A stretch of 14,964 nt of DNA. Origin: an uncultured Bacillota bacterium. GTDB lineage: Bacteria; Bacillota; Dehalobacteriia; UBA4068; UBA4997. Made by a program: the position numbers and the translations under genes. Below are positions 1 through 7,029 of the stretch, piece by piece. Each line of letters begins with the position of its first letter. Positions within the stretch are counted from its first letter, which is position 1. The notes under the pieces are model-generated. The model saw nothing but the letters and a program-made list of their open reading frames with translations, was not told the DNA's origin and did not search any database. The DNA lies in the NCBI GenBank assembly GCA_948907985.1, contig CAQWMM010000044.1, positions 1 to 14,964 on the forward strand. The letters are read 5' to 3'.

Positions 1-403
1 CTTTTCCTATGACTAACAAGCGTTCAGCAGCAAGCATATCTTTCACATCTAACTGAGAAATCAATTCTCTTAAAGCTCTATATTTTTCATTATCAGGAAT
101 ATCAATACTAAACAAATCATAAACCTGCCGGAACTGATGAAAAATCCATAATTTTTTATGTCGATGACAAACACAATAGGCCGGAAACTTAAAGGCAATC
201 ACCTGGTCATAGGCGGAAAAATCCAAAAGCTTGCTGGCTAAAACCAACTCCAAAAGCTGTATCTCATATTCATTAGGAAAAGGCAAACGAAACAGTTCCA
301 CATCATGTCCACGTTTAACAAGCTGTTCTTGTAAATCGTCAACCAAAATTTCCGCTCCGCCGCGTATAAACGGCGATATTGTATTCACCAGCGCAATCTT
401 CAT
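1..403 (-). CDS. Glycosyltransferase family 4, N-terminal part (cut by window edge)
   Basis: Translating the minus strand from the ATG at 403 gives 134 open codons to the window edge. The protein begins MKIALVNT and has IRGGAE at residues 14-19, the glycine-rich loop typical of the N-terminal Rossmann domain of GT-B, GT4-type glycosyltransferases. It continues with an FHQFRQVYDLF stretch near residues 95-105, recurrent in one GT4 subgroup. The UDP/GDP-sugar-binding C-terminal half lies outside the window, so donor and linkage cannot be read. The start overlaps the upstream stop by one base (TAATG), with GGGGAG about 11 bases upstream, suggesting translational coupling. Its N-terminal domain aligns with that of its upstream neighbour, so the two look like tandem paralogues. 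G+C is low: about 37% by hand count over 1-360. A role adding sugars to the operon's polysaccharide is inferred from context. Confidence 0.85.
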   Translation of the reverse strand, partial: MKIALVNTISPFIRGGAEILVDDLQEQLVKRGHDVELFRLPFPNEYEIQLLELVLASKLLDFSAYDQVIAFKFPAYCVCHRHKKLWIFHQFRQVYDLFSIDIPDNEKYRALRELISQLDVKDMLAAERLLVIGK

Positions 404-1371
404 TAGTTCAACAACTCCCCAGCAAACTTTTCAGAATTCGGACTAAACTTTTTAACCGGCTTAAAGTGTTTTATCTGTTCCCAAACAGATTCAATATTCA
501 CTTCCTGCACCAGATTATGCACCGGCAAAAACTCCGCCGCAGCGCCGCAGTCCTGCATAGCCGCCACCGGCACACCCAGAGAAGCAGCAACCCCCAAAAT
601 ATTCGGTATTCTGCGGCTGGCATAATCAGCAACAAAAACTAAATCAGCGCCGGCAATTTCAGCCAAACCCGCACGACGGTATATAACCTCAACTCGTTCG
701 GCCAATTTTCTATCATCAATCAACTTTTGCAGATATTCCTTATAAACCAAATCCGCATTTGGCACAAAAATTTTTAAGCACGCAGTCGTTTCTTGAGCCA
801 CAAGTTTTAACACAAGTTCCACCCTTTGCCAGGGCAACAGGTTAGTTTCACACAATATATACGGTCTGGATTTCGTTTGCTCAACCTCTGGCAACGGCTC
901 CAAAGTTGGATAAGACAACAGTTTAGCGGTTAAAGCATACCTTGCCCGCAAATCATCTGCCAAAAGCTGCGAATCAACAAAAATCTTTTTAGCCGAACCT
1001 AAAGCCTGCGCATTGGCCTGCATAACAGTTTCCAATATTTTGCTATATTGATAATTAGCCAAAACGCCATATTTAAAGTCCCAATATTCGGCCAGCATTG
1101 GCTCCAGCTGCAATAAATAGCATATCTTGTTATGGTGCTTTAGCATACAAGCCGGATAGCCCACCGTAATCAACAAATCGCTGTCGTTTACCTGCATAAG
1201 CTGATAGGCCAAAATTTGTTCCGGCAAGGAAAGCATATTGCGTCCATAGGGCAACAGAAAATAATCCGTGGTATGCCCAGCCTTTTTCAGTTTTTCAGCC
1301 AACAAACGGCAGATTTCAGCTTCTTCATAGCTGCCGTCGCCCTGCACGCTGCCGGCAATTAAAATCCTCAT
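403..1371 (-). CDS. GT4-like protein, degenerate, probably lacking the catalytic EX7E motif
   Basis: A 322-residue protein with GT-B glycosyltransferase layout. The N-terminal Rossmann half includes GYPACMLKHHNK (71-82) and LQLEPMLAEYWDF (87-99), which align with the KFPAY...HQFRQVYDLF region of the downstream paralogue. A linker SYPTLEPLPEV (153-163) is followed by YILCETNLLPWQRVELVLKL (171-190), the counterpart of the usual YVGR-EPWKRVDLL segment. The C-terminal half is abnormal. Where GT4 enzymes carry an E-G-(F/Y)-G...E motif, this protein reads VADYASRRIPNILGVAASLG (247-266) with no acidic pair. It is also about 50-60 residues shorter than usual. It could be an inactive or regulatory partner of the downstream GT4, or an enzyme with altered chemistry. 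It starts with an ATGA overlap with the preceding stop and a GAGGG ribosome site 7 bases upstream. Confidence 0.75.
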   Translation of the reverse strand: MRILIAGSVQGDGSYEEAEICRLLAEKLKKAGHTTDYFLLPYGRNMLSLPEQILAYQLMQVNDSDLLITVGYPACMLKHHNKICYLLQLEPMLAEYWDFKYGVLANYQYSKILETVMQANAQALGSAKKIFVDSQLLADDLRARYALTAKLLSYPTLEPLPEVEQTKSRPYILCETNLLPWQRVELVLKLVAQETTACLKIFVPNADLVYKEYLQKLIDDRKLAERVEVIYRRAGLAEIAGADLVFVADYASRRIPNILGVAASLGVPVAAMQDCGAAAEFLPVHNLVQEVNIESVWEQIKHFKPVKKFSPNSEKFAGELLN

Positions 1372-3353
1372 TTTTTGTCCCTCGTCAGATAAATATTTAC
1401 ACTCTCCGCTTGCAGCAAGTCCTCATCAGACACATATTCGGCCTCTGCCGTTTCCTCATTTATCTTTTTGATACCAAAACCATCTTCACGAATCAGCGCC
1501 AGCATCTGCTCCGGCTGCACCCCGGCTCGCTGCATATGTACTGGTGCAAACTCCATAACAATTTGCACCTCCGGATTTTCCTGCAAAAGCTTTCGCATAC
1601 CAAGCCAGGCAAAATATTCAGCGCCTTCAATATCCATTTTAATTATATCGACATTACCAAAAATTTCTCTCTGACTGTCCAAAGTTACACTTTGCACAGA
1701 AATTTTTTCTTCATTCCCCTCTTGATAAAATGAGTTATGACCACACATAAGCGGATTAGCATAAAAATTCATGATTCCACAATTATCAGCAACCGCTAAC
1801 TGCCTAGCGCAAGCACGGCCAGATTCCGCAAAACCATTCACCTTAATATTTTGTTTTAGTAACTCAAAAGTTTTCGGCGTTGGTTCATAAGCATAAACCT
1901 GACAGCCCTTGCGCAGGGCACGCAAGGTGTAAATGCCTAAATTTGCTCCCAAATCAATAACCGTCATATTTGGGTTCAACATTTTTTCAAAAAATTGCTC
2001 ACTACCTGGTTCAAAATAACCAACCTGAGATAAGAACATTGCAAACCCCCATTCTTCAGAGGGAACACCTAAGATAAAATCACCGCAGACTATGCCAATA
2101 ACCCCACCAGGCATACCCAAAACAGAAGTACTGCTAAGCACAGCTTTCTTGGCAATAAATTCCGGCAAAGCGTCCAGCTTTTGTGAATTAATCGTGGCAA
2201 TCTGCACATTTGTGTCCGCTTTTTCTGATAATGCTGTTGAAATATTAAGCACAGTATCCATTTTATCCGCCAAAGCAGAAGATATTTGCATAGCAGAATC
2301 CATTTTTTCTGATAAACCGGTAGCAATTTGCATAGAAGAATCCATTTTCTCCGACAGTATAGTTGCAATATTAATTGCTTCCGTTTGCCTTTCAGCAATC
2401 TGGTTTTGCCGTGCCTGCATATCAACCAAATTTTGCTGTATCATAATTTGCCACTGTTCAGTATTGTTTTGCCGCTGCGTCAAATCCTCAAGCGTCTGCC
2501 GTACTAGTTTCTGCTGCTGGGCAAACGCCCTATGCTCTATCTGTATAGCCGCCAAAAACTGGCCAATTTCATTTTGCTGCTGCACCAACTCCAGACTGTG
2601 CTTATTTTCGGCTTCAACCAGCTGCTCCAAAACATGCTGTGTCTGCCAGCTTTGCGCAGCGGCTTGCTGCCCCAGCTGCTCCAAGGCGCTATTCAAAAGC
2701 AACTCTGTGCGCTCCAAACGATTATACAAGCGCATAATCTGATTGGGTGTTGCCAATGCCGCCGCAATTCTGCCCAAAATCGGAATCTTTTTAATATGCA
2801 GCTTGCGGAAAAAGCTTTTATAAACTTTTTTGTATTCCAACAAGTTTTCAACCGGTGCCCGCTGGCCAAATTCCGCCGATTGGGCAAGCGCAAAAGCTAT
2901 CACCCGATTATCCGCACCTTGGCGAACTAACTGCTGATAAGCGGCTTTGCCGCTCTCGTCCGCCGGCCTGCCCAGCAGTCGCCAATAACATTCATTAATA
3001 AAATCATCCGTATACCAGCCAATACAGTCAGACAAATCAATGCCGGCAGGCTGCATAGTTTTTTGCAGCTCGCGGCGCAAAAGTTTGTCCTTAACGCTAA
3101 CCAGCAGCCCGCCAAGCAGCGGCAGCTTTTTCAAAAATTCCTTGTTGGCAAACAGGAAATGAATCACCGACTGTCCAAACGCCCCCTGCCCGCGCCGCAG
3201 AGTATCCTCCGCCCAACGAGAAGATACCCCCTGCTTGAGGATATCGTCTGCCGTCAGCACAGGTATATTCAAATGCTGCGTATGCTCATTTATCCTATCA
3301 GGCGCTGTTAAGCGTTCCAGCTCATGCCTAATGTATTCTTTGCTGATACTCAT
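1368..3353 (-). CDS. DUF4214-like / long coiled-coil / FkbM-family methyltransferase fusion
   Basis: Residue numbers count from the ATG at 3365; the chosen start is the ATG four codons later. Residues 118-168 resemble DUF4214 (DFINECYWRLLGRPADESG then a terminal AQSAEF), a domain often attached to surface-glycan enzymes. Residues about 214-332 are glutamine-rich predicted coiled coil, and 333-402 are five 14-residue repeats. The C-terminus is an FkbM-type SAM methyltransferase: motif I VIDLGANLGIYT (469-480), YEPTP (493-497) and IIKMDIEGAEY (574-584). Such enzymes usually O-methylate sugars. No signal peptide is seen, so a cytoplasmic, possibly membrane-peripheral, site is likely. The arrangement recalls WbdD of E. 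coli O9a, where a coiled coil spaces a capping methyltransferase, but the parts are not WbdD-like and the ruler role is inference. G+C falls sharply near 2450, inside the gene. Confidence 0.88.
   Translation of the reverse strand: MSISKEYIRHELERLTAPDRINEHTQHLNIPVLTADDILKQGVSSRWAEDTLRRGQGAFGQSVIHFLFANKEFLKKLPLLGGLLVSVKDKLLRRELQKTMQPAGIDLSDCIGWYTDDFINECYWRLLGRPADESGKAAYQQLVRQGADNRVIAFALAQSAEFGQRAPVENLLEYKKVYKSFFRKLHIKKIPILGRIAAALATPNQIMRLYNRLERTELLLNSALEQLGQQAAAQSWQTQHVLEQLVEAENKHSLELVQQQNEIGQFLAAIQIEHRAFAQQQKLVRQTLEDLTQRQNNTEQWQIMIQQNLVDMQARQNQIAERQTEAINIATILSEKMDSSMQIATGLSEKMDSAMQISSALADKMDTVLNISTALSEKADTNVQIATINSQKLDALPEFIAKKAVLSSTSVLGMPGGVIGIVCGDFILGVPSEEWGFAMFLSQVGYFEPGSEQFFEKMLNPNMTVIDLGANLGIYTLRALRKGCQVYAYEPTPKTFELLKQNIKVNGFAESGRACARQLAVADNCGIMNFYANPLMCGHNSFYQEGNEEKISVQSVTLDSQREIFGNVDIIKMDIEGAEYFAWLGMRKLLQENPEVQIVMEFAPVHMQRAGVQPEQMLALIREDGFGIKKINEETAEAEYVSDEDLLQAESVNIYLTRDKK
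2160..2369 (-). repeat. Five tandem 14-residue (42-bp) coiled-coil repeats
   Basis: Inside the FkbM fusion, residues 333-402 are five consecutive 14-residue units: IATILSEKMDSSMQ, IATGLSEKMDSAMQ, ISSALADKMDTVLN, ISTALSEKADTNVQ and IATINSQKLDALPE. Each unit is two heptads with hydrophobic residues at regular positions (I, L, M/L) and a conserved K-x-D. The first three units are closest and the last is decayed. The DNA copies differ more than the protein, so this is an aged, selected repeat, not a recent slippage product. The units sit directly before the methyltransferase domain and probably form a rigid rod. Confidence 0.9.
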
Positions 3354-3359
3354 GCCCAA

Positions 3360-3363
3360 CTCC
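3360..3363 (-). promoter_or_regulatory. Shine-Dalgarno site deciding the start of the FkbM fusion
   Basis: GGAG lies six bases 5' of the ATG at 3353 and overlaps the first possible ATG at 3365. The 3365 ATG has only an A+T-rich stretch upstream with no purine-rich site. This favours initiation at 3353, giving a 661-residue protein beginning MSISKEY instead of 665 residues. Confidence 0.6.
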
Positions 3364-3392
3364 ATTTATAATAAAATCAGTTTTTGCAAGTT

Positions 3393-4535
3393 TTATTTTT
3401 GGTTTAATATTTTGTACTCATCTGAATCCATAATAATCTGGCGCAAATCCCGCCAATCGCATTGGTTGGCGGCCACGGTCTGCGCATTATCCGGCTCGCG
3501 ATTAAGCAAATAGCGGTAAGCGTAAAGCATAGCCGCCTGTTTGCTGTCCAAACTTTCGGCAGGTAAATTTACAGTCGAATCCTGCCTGACAGCATTATCC
3601 TTAATAAACTCTTCAAACATACTTTGGCTGACCGTATTTTTTTGCAGTTCGGCCAAATCCTGCTGCAACTTTACCAACAGATTTGCGTAAATATCCAACT
3701 GCTGCCGGCGCTTATCCAGCTCAAACCGGCAATCTGATAAATTCTCCTGGCATTGTTTTAATTGCTTATGCAAATAAGCGTTTTGCTGATATACCGGTTC
3801 CACATACCAGCCGACCAGCCTGCGAACCATATTTTTTAGCCAACCGTTCACCGGTTCGGCCTCCTTGCTGCTATCTTTATCGTTTAGAGCGCCCCACTCC
3901 GCCAAATCCTCACTGGGCAAATAATTACTATGCGGCCTAAAGAGCGCCACAGCTGTTACCAATAACAAAACCAAACACAAAATCATTCCAGCCAAAAGCC
4001 CGCTGCTAATTTTCGGCACAGGCTCCGCTCGGGAAATTCGCAAATCCGTAACAGTATAATCGGCCAAATCCACCGTGAAAAATCTTAGCTGGGCGCTGTC
4101 CGGCGCATCCGCTCCCTTATCAAGGAAAATTTCTACCTCATTTATTCCCTCTTGCAACGCCAGTTTATATTCCTGCGCGTCATTGTCATAGCCCTCGTTC
4201 CACAAATCAACGTGCAAAACGCCGCCGGCATACTGTTTGGGGCAATCCAACGCAAATTTAACAGCTATGGGATTAACTTCCCGCAGATCCAGCCAGGCCA
4301 GATAACCGGCCACATTGCCCGGCGTATTGTTCTGCAAGAGCAATCCATCGCCACTTACCGCCCGCCCGGCAAAATCCGAAAAATCGGCCGCTGCAAGCAG
4401 CGTTTCTTCCGGCAGCGCCCGATATTGCGCCGGGGCACGCCAATAGCTGATTACCGCTAATATTGCCAGATAGCAGACTATCAGTTCAACAATTAATAAC
4501 AGCCACAAGGGCAATCTTGTTTTTTGTCCGTTCAT
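3393..4535 (-). CDS. Two-TM protein: extracytoplasmic beta-rich domain, cytoplasmic coiled coil, DUF4214-like tail
   Basis: I do not recognise this 380-residue protein as a named family. Visible in order: a short basic N-terminus; TM1 at about 9-31; a domain of about 145 residues (32-176) rich in alternating hydrophobic residues, with LHVDLWNEGYDN (107-118), EGINEVEIFL (129-138) and a final YTVTDLRI (160-167), resembling a carbohydrate-binding jelly roll; TM2 at about 177-199; a charged linker; a coiled coil at about 250-300; and a DUF4214-like end, AYRYLLNREPDN (339-350) to MDSDEYK (369-375). Charge distribution suggests the beta domain is outside and the coiled coil inside. The ATG overlaps the wzt stop by one base (TGATG); a TTG one codon upstream is less likely. 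Context suggests an export or chain-control factor working with Wzm/Wzt and the FkbM fusion, which shares the DUF4214-like domain and a coiled coil. That role is inferred. Confidence 0.85.
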   Translation of the reverse strand: MNGQKTRLPLWLLLIVELIVCYLAILAVISYWRAPAQYRALPEETLLAAADFSDFAGRAVSGDGLLLQNNTPGNVAGYLAWLDLREVNPIAVKFALDCPKQYAGGVLHVDLWNEGYDNDAQEYKLALQEGINEVEIFLDKGADAPDSAQLRFFTVDLADYTVTDLRISRAEPVPKISSGLLAGMILCLVLLLVTAVALFRPHSNYLPSEDLAEWGALNDKDSSKEAEPVNGWLKNMVRRLVGWYVEPVYQQNAYLHKQLKQCQENLSDCRFELDKRRQQLDIYANLLVKLQQDLAELQKNTVSQSMFEEFIKDNAVRQDSTVNLPAESLDSKQAAMLYAYRYLLNREPDNAQTVAANQCDWRDLRQIIMDSDEYKILNQK

Positions 4536-5293
4536 CAACTAACCCCTATTTCATATTGGCCGGCCAGATAGGCCGCATAGTCATCGCAAATCGGCTCGGT
4601 TTCACCATAAGCGATCTGCCGCCCCTTATCCAACCAAAGCACCTTATTGCAAAGTTCCCGGATCTGCCCCAGCGAATGGGAAACCAAAATCGTAGCAGCC
4701 CCGCCGTTGATAATCTCCCGCATTTTGGCCGCGCTCTTTTCCTGAAAAGCACCGTCGCCCACCGAGAGCACCTCGTCCAAAATCAAAATCTCCGGCTGCA
4801 CCAAAGAGGCAATGGAAAAAGCTAACCTGGACTGCATACCCGTAGAAAGCTGTTTAAAAGGCCGCTCCGCAAAATCTCTAAGCTCGGAAAAATCCAAAAT
4901 CTGCTCATAAGTTTTGTCCATAAACTCTTTGGTATAGCCCAGCATCGCGCCGCGCAGATAGGCGTTTTCTCTAACCGTCAAATCCCCGTCAAAGCCAGAG
5001 GCCAACTCCAGCAGCGCCGCAACGCTGCCCCGGCGGGTTATGCTGCCGCTCCTTGGCTCCATAACCCCAGTAACCGCCTTAAGCAGGGTAGACTTGCCGG
5101 AACCGTTGGTGCCGATAATCCCCAGCATATCCCCTTTATATAGTTCAAAAGAAACATCCCGAACCGCCATAAAAGTTTCTACCTGGAAATTGTGTTTAAG
5201 GTGGCGCATAACCCATTCCTTCAAGCCAATATCCTTAAAGTCCCCAATCTTATAGCTAATTGAAACCCGCTCGGCCTTTAATATAAAATCCAT
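4535..5293 (-). CDS. wzt: Polysaccharide ABC exporter ATPase (Wzt/TagH type, short form)
   Basis: A 252-residue nucleotide-binding subunit that powers export of a lipid-linked polysaccharide across the cytoplasmic membrane with Wzm. Walker A is GTNGSGKST (61-69), the signature is LSTGMQ (149-154), Walker B is ILILDEVLSVGD (169-180), and the switch histidine is in SHS (205-207). The VRDVSFELYKGDMLGIIG stretch and the LSVGD variant of Walker B are characteristic of the Wzt/TagH/KpsT branch. The protein ends soon after the ATPase fold: the roughly 150-200-residue C-terminal glycan-binding domain of E. coli O9a-type Wzt is absent. The nearest strong ribosome site (AAGGAG at 5313-5318) is 19 bases from the ATG, unusually far, and no ATG, GTG or TTG lies in frame between, so initiation may be weak. 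The stop overlaps the next ATG. Confidence 0.95.
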   Translation of the reverse strand: MDFILKAERVSISYKIGDFKDIGLKEWVMRHLKHNFQVETFMAVRDVSFELYKGDMLGIIGTNGSGKSTLLKAVTGVMEPRSGSITRRGSVAALLELASGFDGDLTVRENAYLRGAMLGYTKEFMDKTYEQILDFSELRDFAERPFKQLSTGMQSRLAFSIASLVQPEILILDEVLSVGDGAFQEKSAAKMREIINGGAATILVSHSLGQIRELCNKVLWLDKGRQIAYGETEPICDDYAAYLAGQYEIGVS

Positions 5294-5316
5294 AATCGAA
5301 AATCTGTCGTCGCTCC

Positions 5317-6084
5317 TTAAACATAATACAAAAACTCGTGATTATATCGCTTGTACATATAAGCGCCCAGCGCAAAGGTCAGCCCGGCGTATAAAGCCGC
5401 CAGAAGATGAAACTGCACCGAGGGAACCGCTCCATGAATCACAATCCGGCGAAAATAATCAATATACAAATACAAAGGGTTAGCCATAAATAATCTTTGT
5501 ACATCCGCGCTATACGCATCTATGCTGTAAAAGATAGCCGACATCCACATAATCAGCTGGGTTAAAATCGCCCACAAATGCTGCATATCGCGGAAAAATA
5601 CTAGCAATGCCGACAAAATCAGCCCCAGGCCAACATTAAAGACAATCAGACAAACCGTAGGATAAAGCAAACAAAAGAATTTCCAGGTAAAAGGCAGACC
5701 GTCCAGGGCCACAAAAGCAAAAAACACCAGTAAAGTTAAACCAAAATTTATCAGTGAAGAAATGTTTTGTGAAAACAAAAACAGATATTTCGGCACATTC
5801 ACTTTAGTAAAGATCTGCGCATTGCTCAAAAGCGAACTCATACCCAGACTGGTGGCATCTACAAAATAAGAATAAACCAGCTGCCCGGCAAACAAATAGA
5901 TTACATAATGCTCCATGTTGCTGCCAAAGAAGACGCTGAACACCAGCCACATAATCAGCAGATTCATCAGCGGCGAAATAATGCTCCAGGCCATTCCCAG
6001 AATTGTCCGCTTATACTTTTTGGCAAAATCCCGCTTAACCAGTTCGCCAAACAGAAATTGATTTTGTTTTAACTTTTGCAGCAT
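5317..6084 (-). CDS. wzm: Polysaccharide ABC exporter permease (Wzm/TagG type)
   Basis: A 255-residue integral membrane protein of the ABC-2 class, close to the usual length of about 260. It has an amphipathic N-terminus (FLFGELVKRDFAKKYKRTILG, residues about 10-30), typical of Wzm/TagG/KpsM. About six hydrophobic segments follow: 34-53, 62-76, 105-127, 136-162, 170-188 and 226-244. NPLYLYIDYFRRIVIHG (202-218) precedes the last helix, as in this family. It forms the transmembrane channel with Wzt, encoded 23 bases downstream, and probably moves the undecaprenol-linked glycan to the outer leaflet. It follows rmd by 12 bases, with AAGGA about 9 bases before its ATG. Confidence 0.95.
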   Translation of the reverse strand: MLQKLKQNQFLFGELVKRDFAKKYKRTILGMAWSIISPLMNLLIMWLVFSVFFGSNMEHYVIYLFAGQLVYSYFVDATSLGMSSLLSNAQIFTKVNVPKYLFLFSQNISSLINFGLTLLVFFAFVALDGLPFTWKFFCLLYPTVCLIVFNVGLGLILSALLVFFRDMQHLWAILTQLIMWMSAIFYSIDAYSADVQRLFMANPLYLYIDYFRRIVIHGAVPSVQFHLLAALYAGLTFALGAYMYKRYNHEFLYYV

Positions 6085-6096
6085 CTCACCCTATCC

Positions 6097-7029
6097 TTAT
6101 TTCTGCCGTCCACGCCAGTCAGCCAGCGCGTCCCGCAAAATATCTTCTATTGAAAACTCCGGCTGCCAGCCTGTATCCCGCCTCAATTTAGAATTATTAC
6201 AACAGATAACCGCCGCGTCGCTTGGCCTCATTCTAGCCGCGTCCTGCTCAATCTTAACCGCACACTCCGCCATAGCCAGAAGCCTGTCCAGAATCTCCCC
6301 GGCGCTGTAAGTTATGCCCGAGCCCACATTATAGATCTCGCCGCTGCGGCCCCTCTCCAACAGCAAGCGATAAGCCCGAACTACGTCCTTAACATGCGTA
6401 AAATCCCGCCGCGCCTCCAGATTGCCTACCAGCAGCTTATCCGCCAAACCCTTTTCAATCCGGGCAATGCCGGAGGCAAAATCAGGGATCATAAAACCCG
6501 GCCTTTGCCCCGCTCCGCCATGGTTAAAGGAACGGGTGCAGATAACCGATAAACTATAAGCCGCAGTGTAAACGAATGCTAACTCTTCCTGCGCTTTTTT
6601 GGAAACCGCATAGGGAGTTTGCGGCCTTAGCGGTATATCCTCGGTTACGTTTTGCCCAGCCTCTCCCAGATTGCCGTACTCGTCGGCAGAACCAATCAAC
6701 AAAAGCCGGCATTGCGGACAAACCGCCCGCAGGGCCTCCAGCAGATTAATCGTACCTAAAATATTCAGTTCAAAGGTCAGCTGGGGTTCCCGCCAGGATT
6801 TGGCCACATCCGCCTGTCCGGCCAAATGCACCAGATAATCTGGCTGAACTTCTGCCAAAACTTCATATACTTGCTCATAATCCAGTAAATCCGCCCGCCG
6901 GCAGCCCGCGCCCGGCTGTCGGTCTAAACCCACGACTGTATAAGCGTTAGCAGCTAATTCCTGCCAAAGATATTTACCGACAAAGCCCTGGCTGCCAGTG
7001 ATTAAGGCCTTTTTTCCCAAAGCTTTCAC
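6097..7029 (-). CDS. rmd: GDP-6-deoxy-D-mannose (GDP-D-rhamnose) reductase
   Basis: A 310-residue extended short-chain dehydrogenase that reduces the C4 keto group of GDP-4-dehydro-6-deoxy-D-mannose to GDP-D-rhamnose with NAD(P)H. The nucleotide loop is TGSQGFVG (11-18), the active-site pair is Y140 and K144 in PYAVSKK, and a serine precedes in GSADEYG (113-119). The sugar-nucleotide end RPSDAAV...TGWQP (268-290) is characteristic of Rmd. It lacks features of the GDP-fucose synthase branch; a GDP-6-deoxytalose synthase is the main alternative. It directly follows gmd with a GTGA overlap, so the start is GTG; a TTG three codons later with GGTGA ahead of it is an alternative. Gene order gmd-rmd supports delivery of the Gmd product straight to this enzyme. 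Confidence 0.9.
   Translation of the reverse strand: MKALGKKALITGSQGFVGKYLWQELAANAYTVVGLDRQPGAGCRRADLLDYEQVYEVLAEVQPDYLVHLAGQADVAKSWREPQLTFELNILGTINLLEALRAVCPQCRLLLIGSADEYGNLGEAGQNVTEDIPLRPQTPYAVSKKAQEELAFVYTAAYSLSVICTRSFNHGGAGQRPGFMIPDFASGIARIEKGLADKLLVGNLEARRDFTHVKDVVRAYRLLLERGRSGEIYNVGSGITYSAGEILDRLLAMAECAVKIEQDAARMRPSDAAVICCNNSKLRRDTGWQPEFSIEDILRDALADWRGRQK

Noticed and set aside
2160..2369. CRISPR-like or satellite repeat array
   Set aside because: The 42-bp periodicity is in frame, diverged at DNA level and encodes a heptad pattern, so it is a protein repeat.
2092..2742. Plus-strand open frame of 216 codons, cysteine- and serine-rich
   Set aside because: It is antisense to the coiled-coil region of the FkbM fusion. 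The apparent cysteine richness and repetition are the reverse complement of the repeats and glutamine-rich segment.
3366..3392. Possible internal promoter (TTGCAA and TATAAA-like words) before the FkbM fusion
   Set aside because: The spacing is about 13 bases, too short for a normal promoter, and the matches are weak in A+T-rich sequence.
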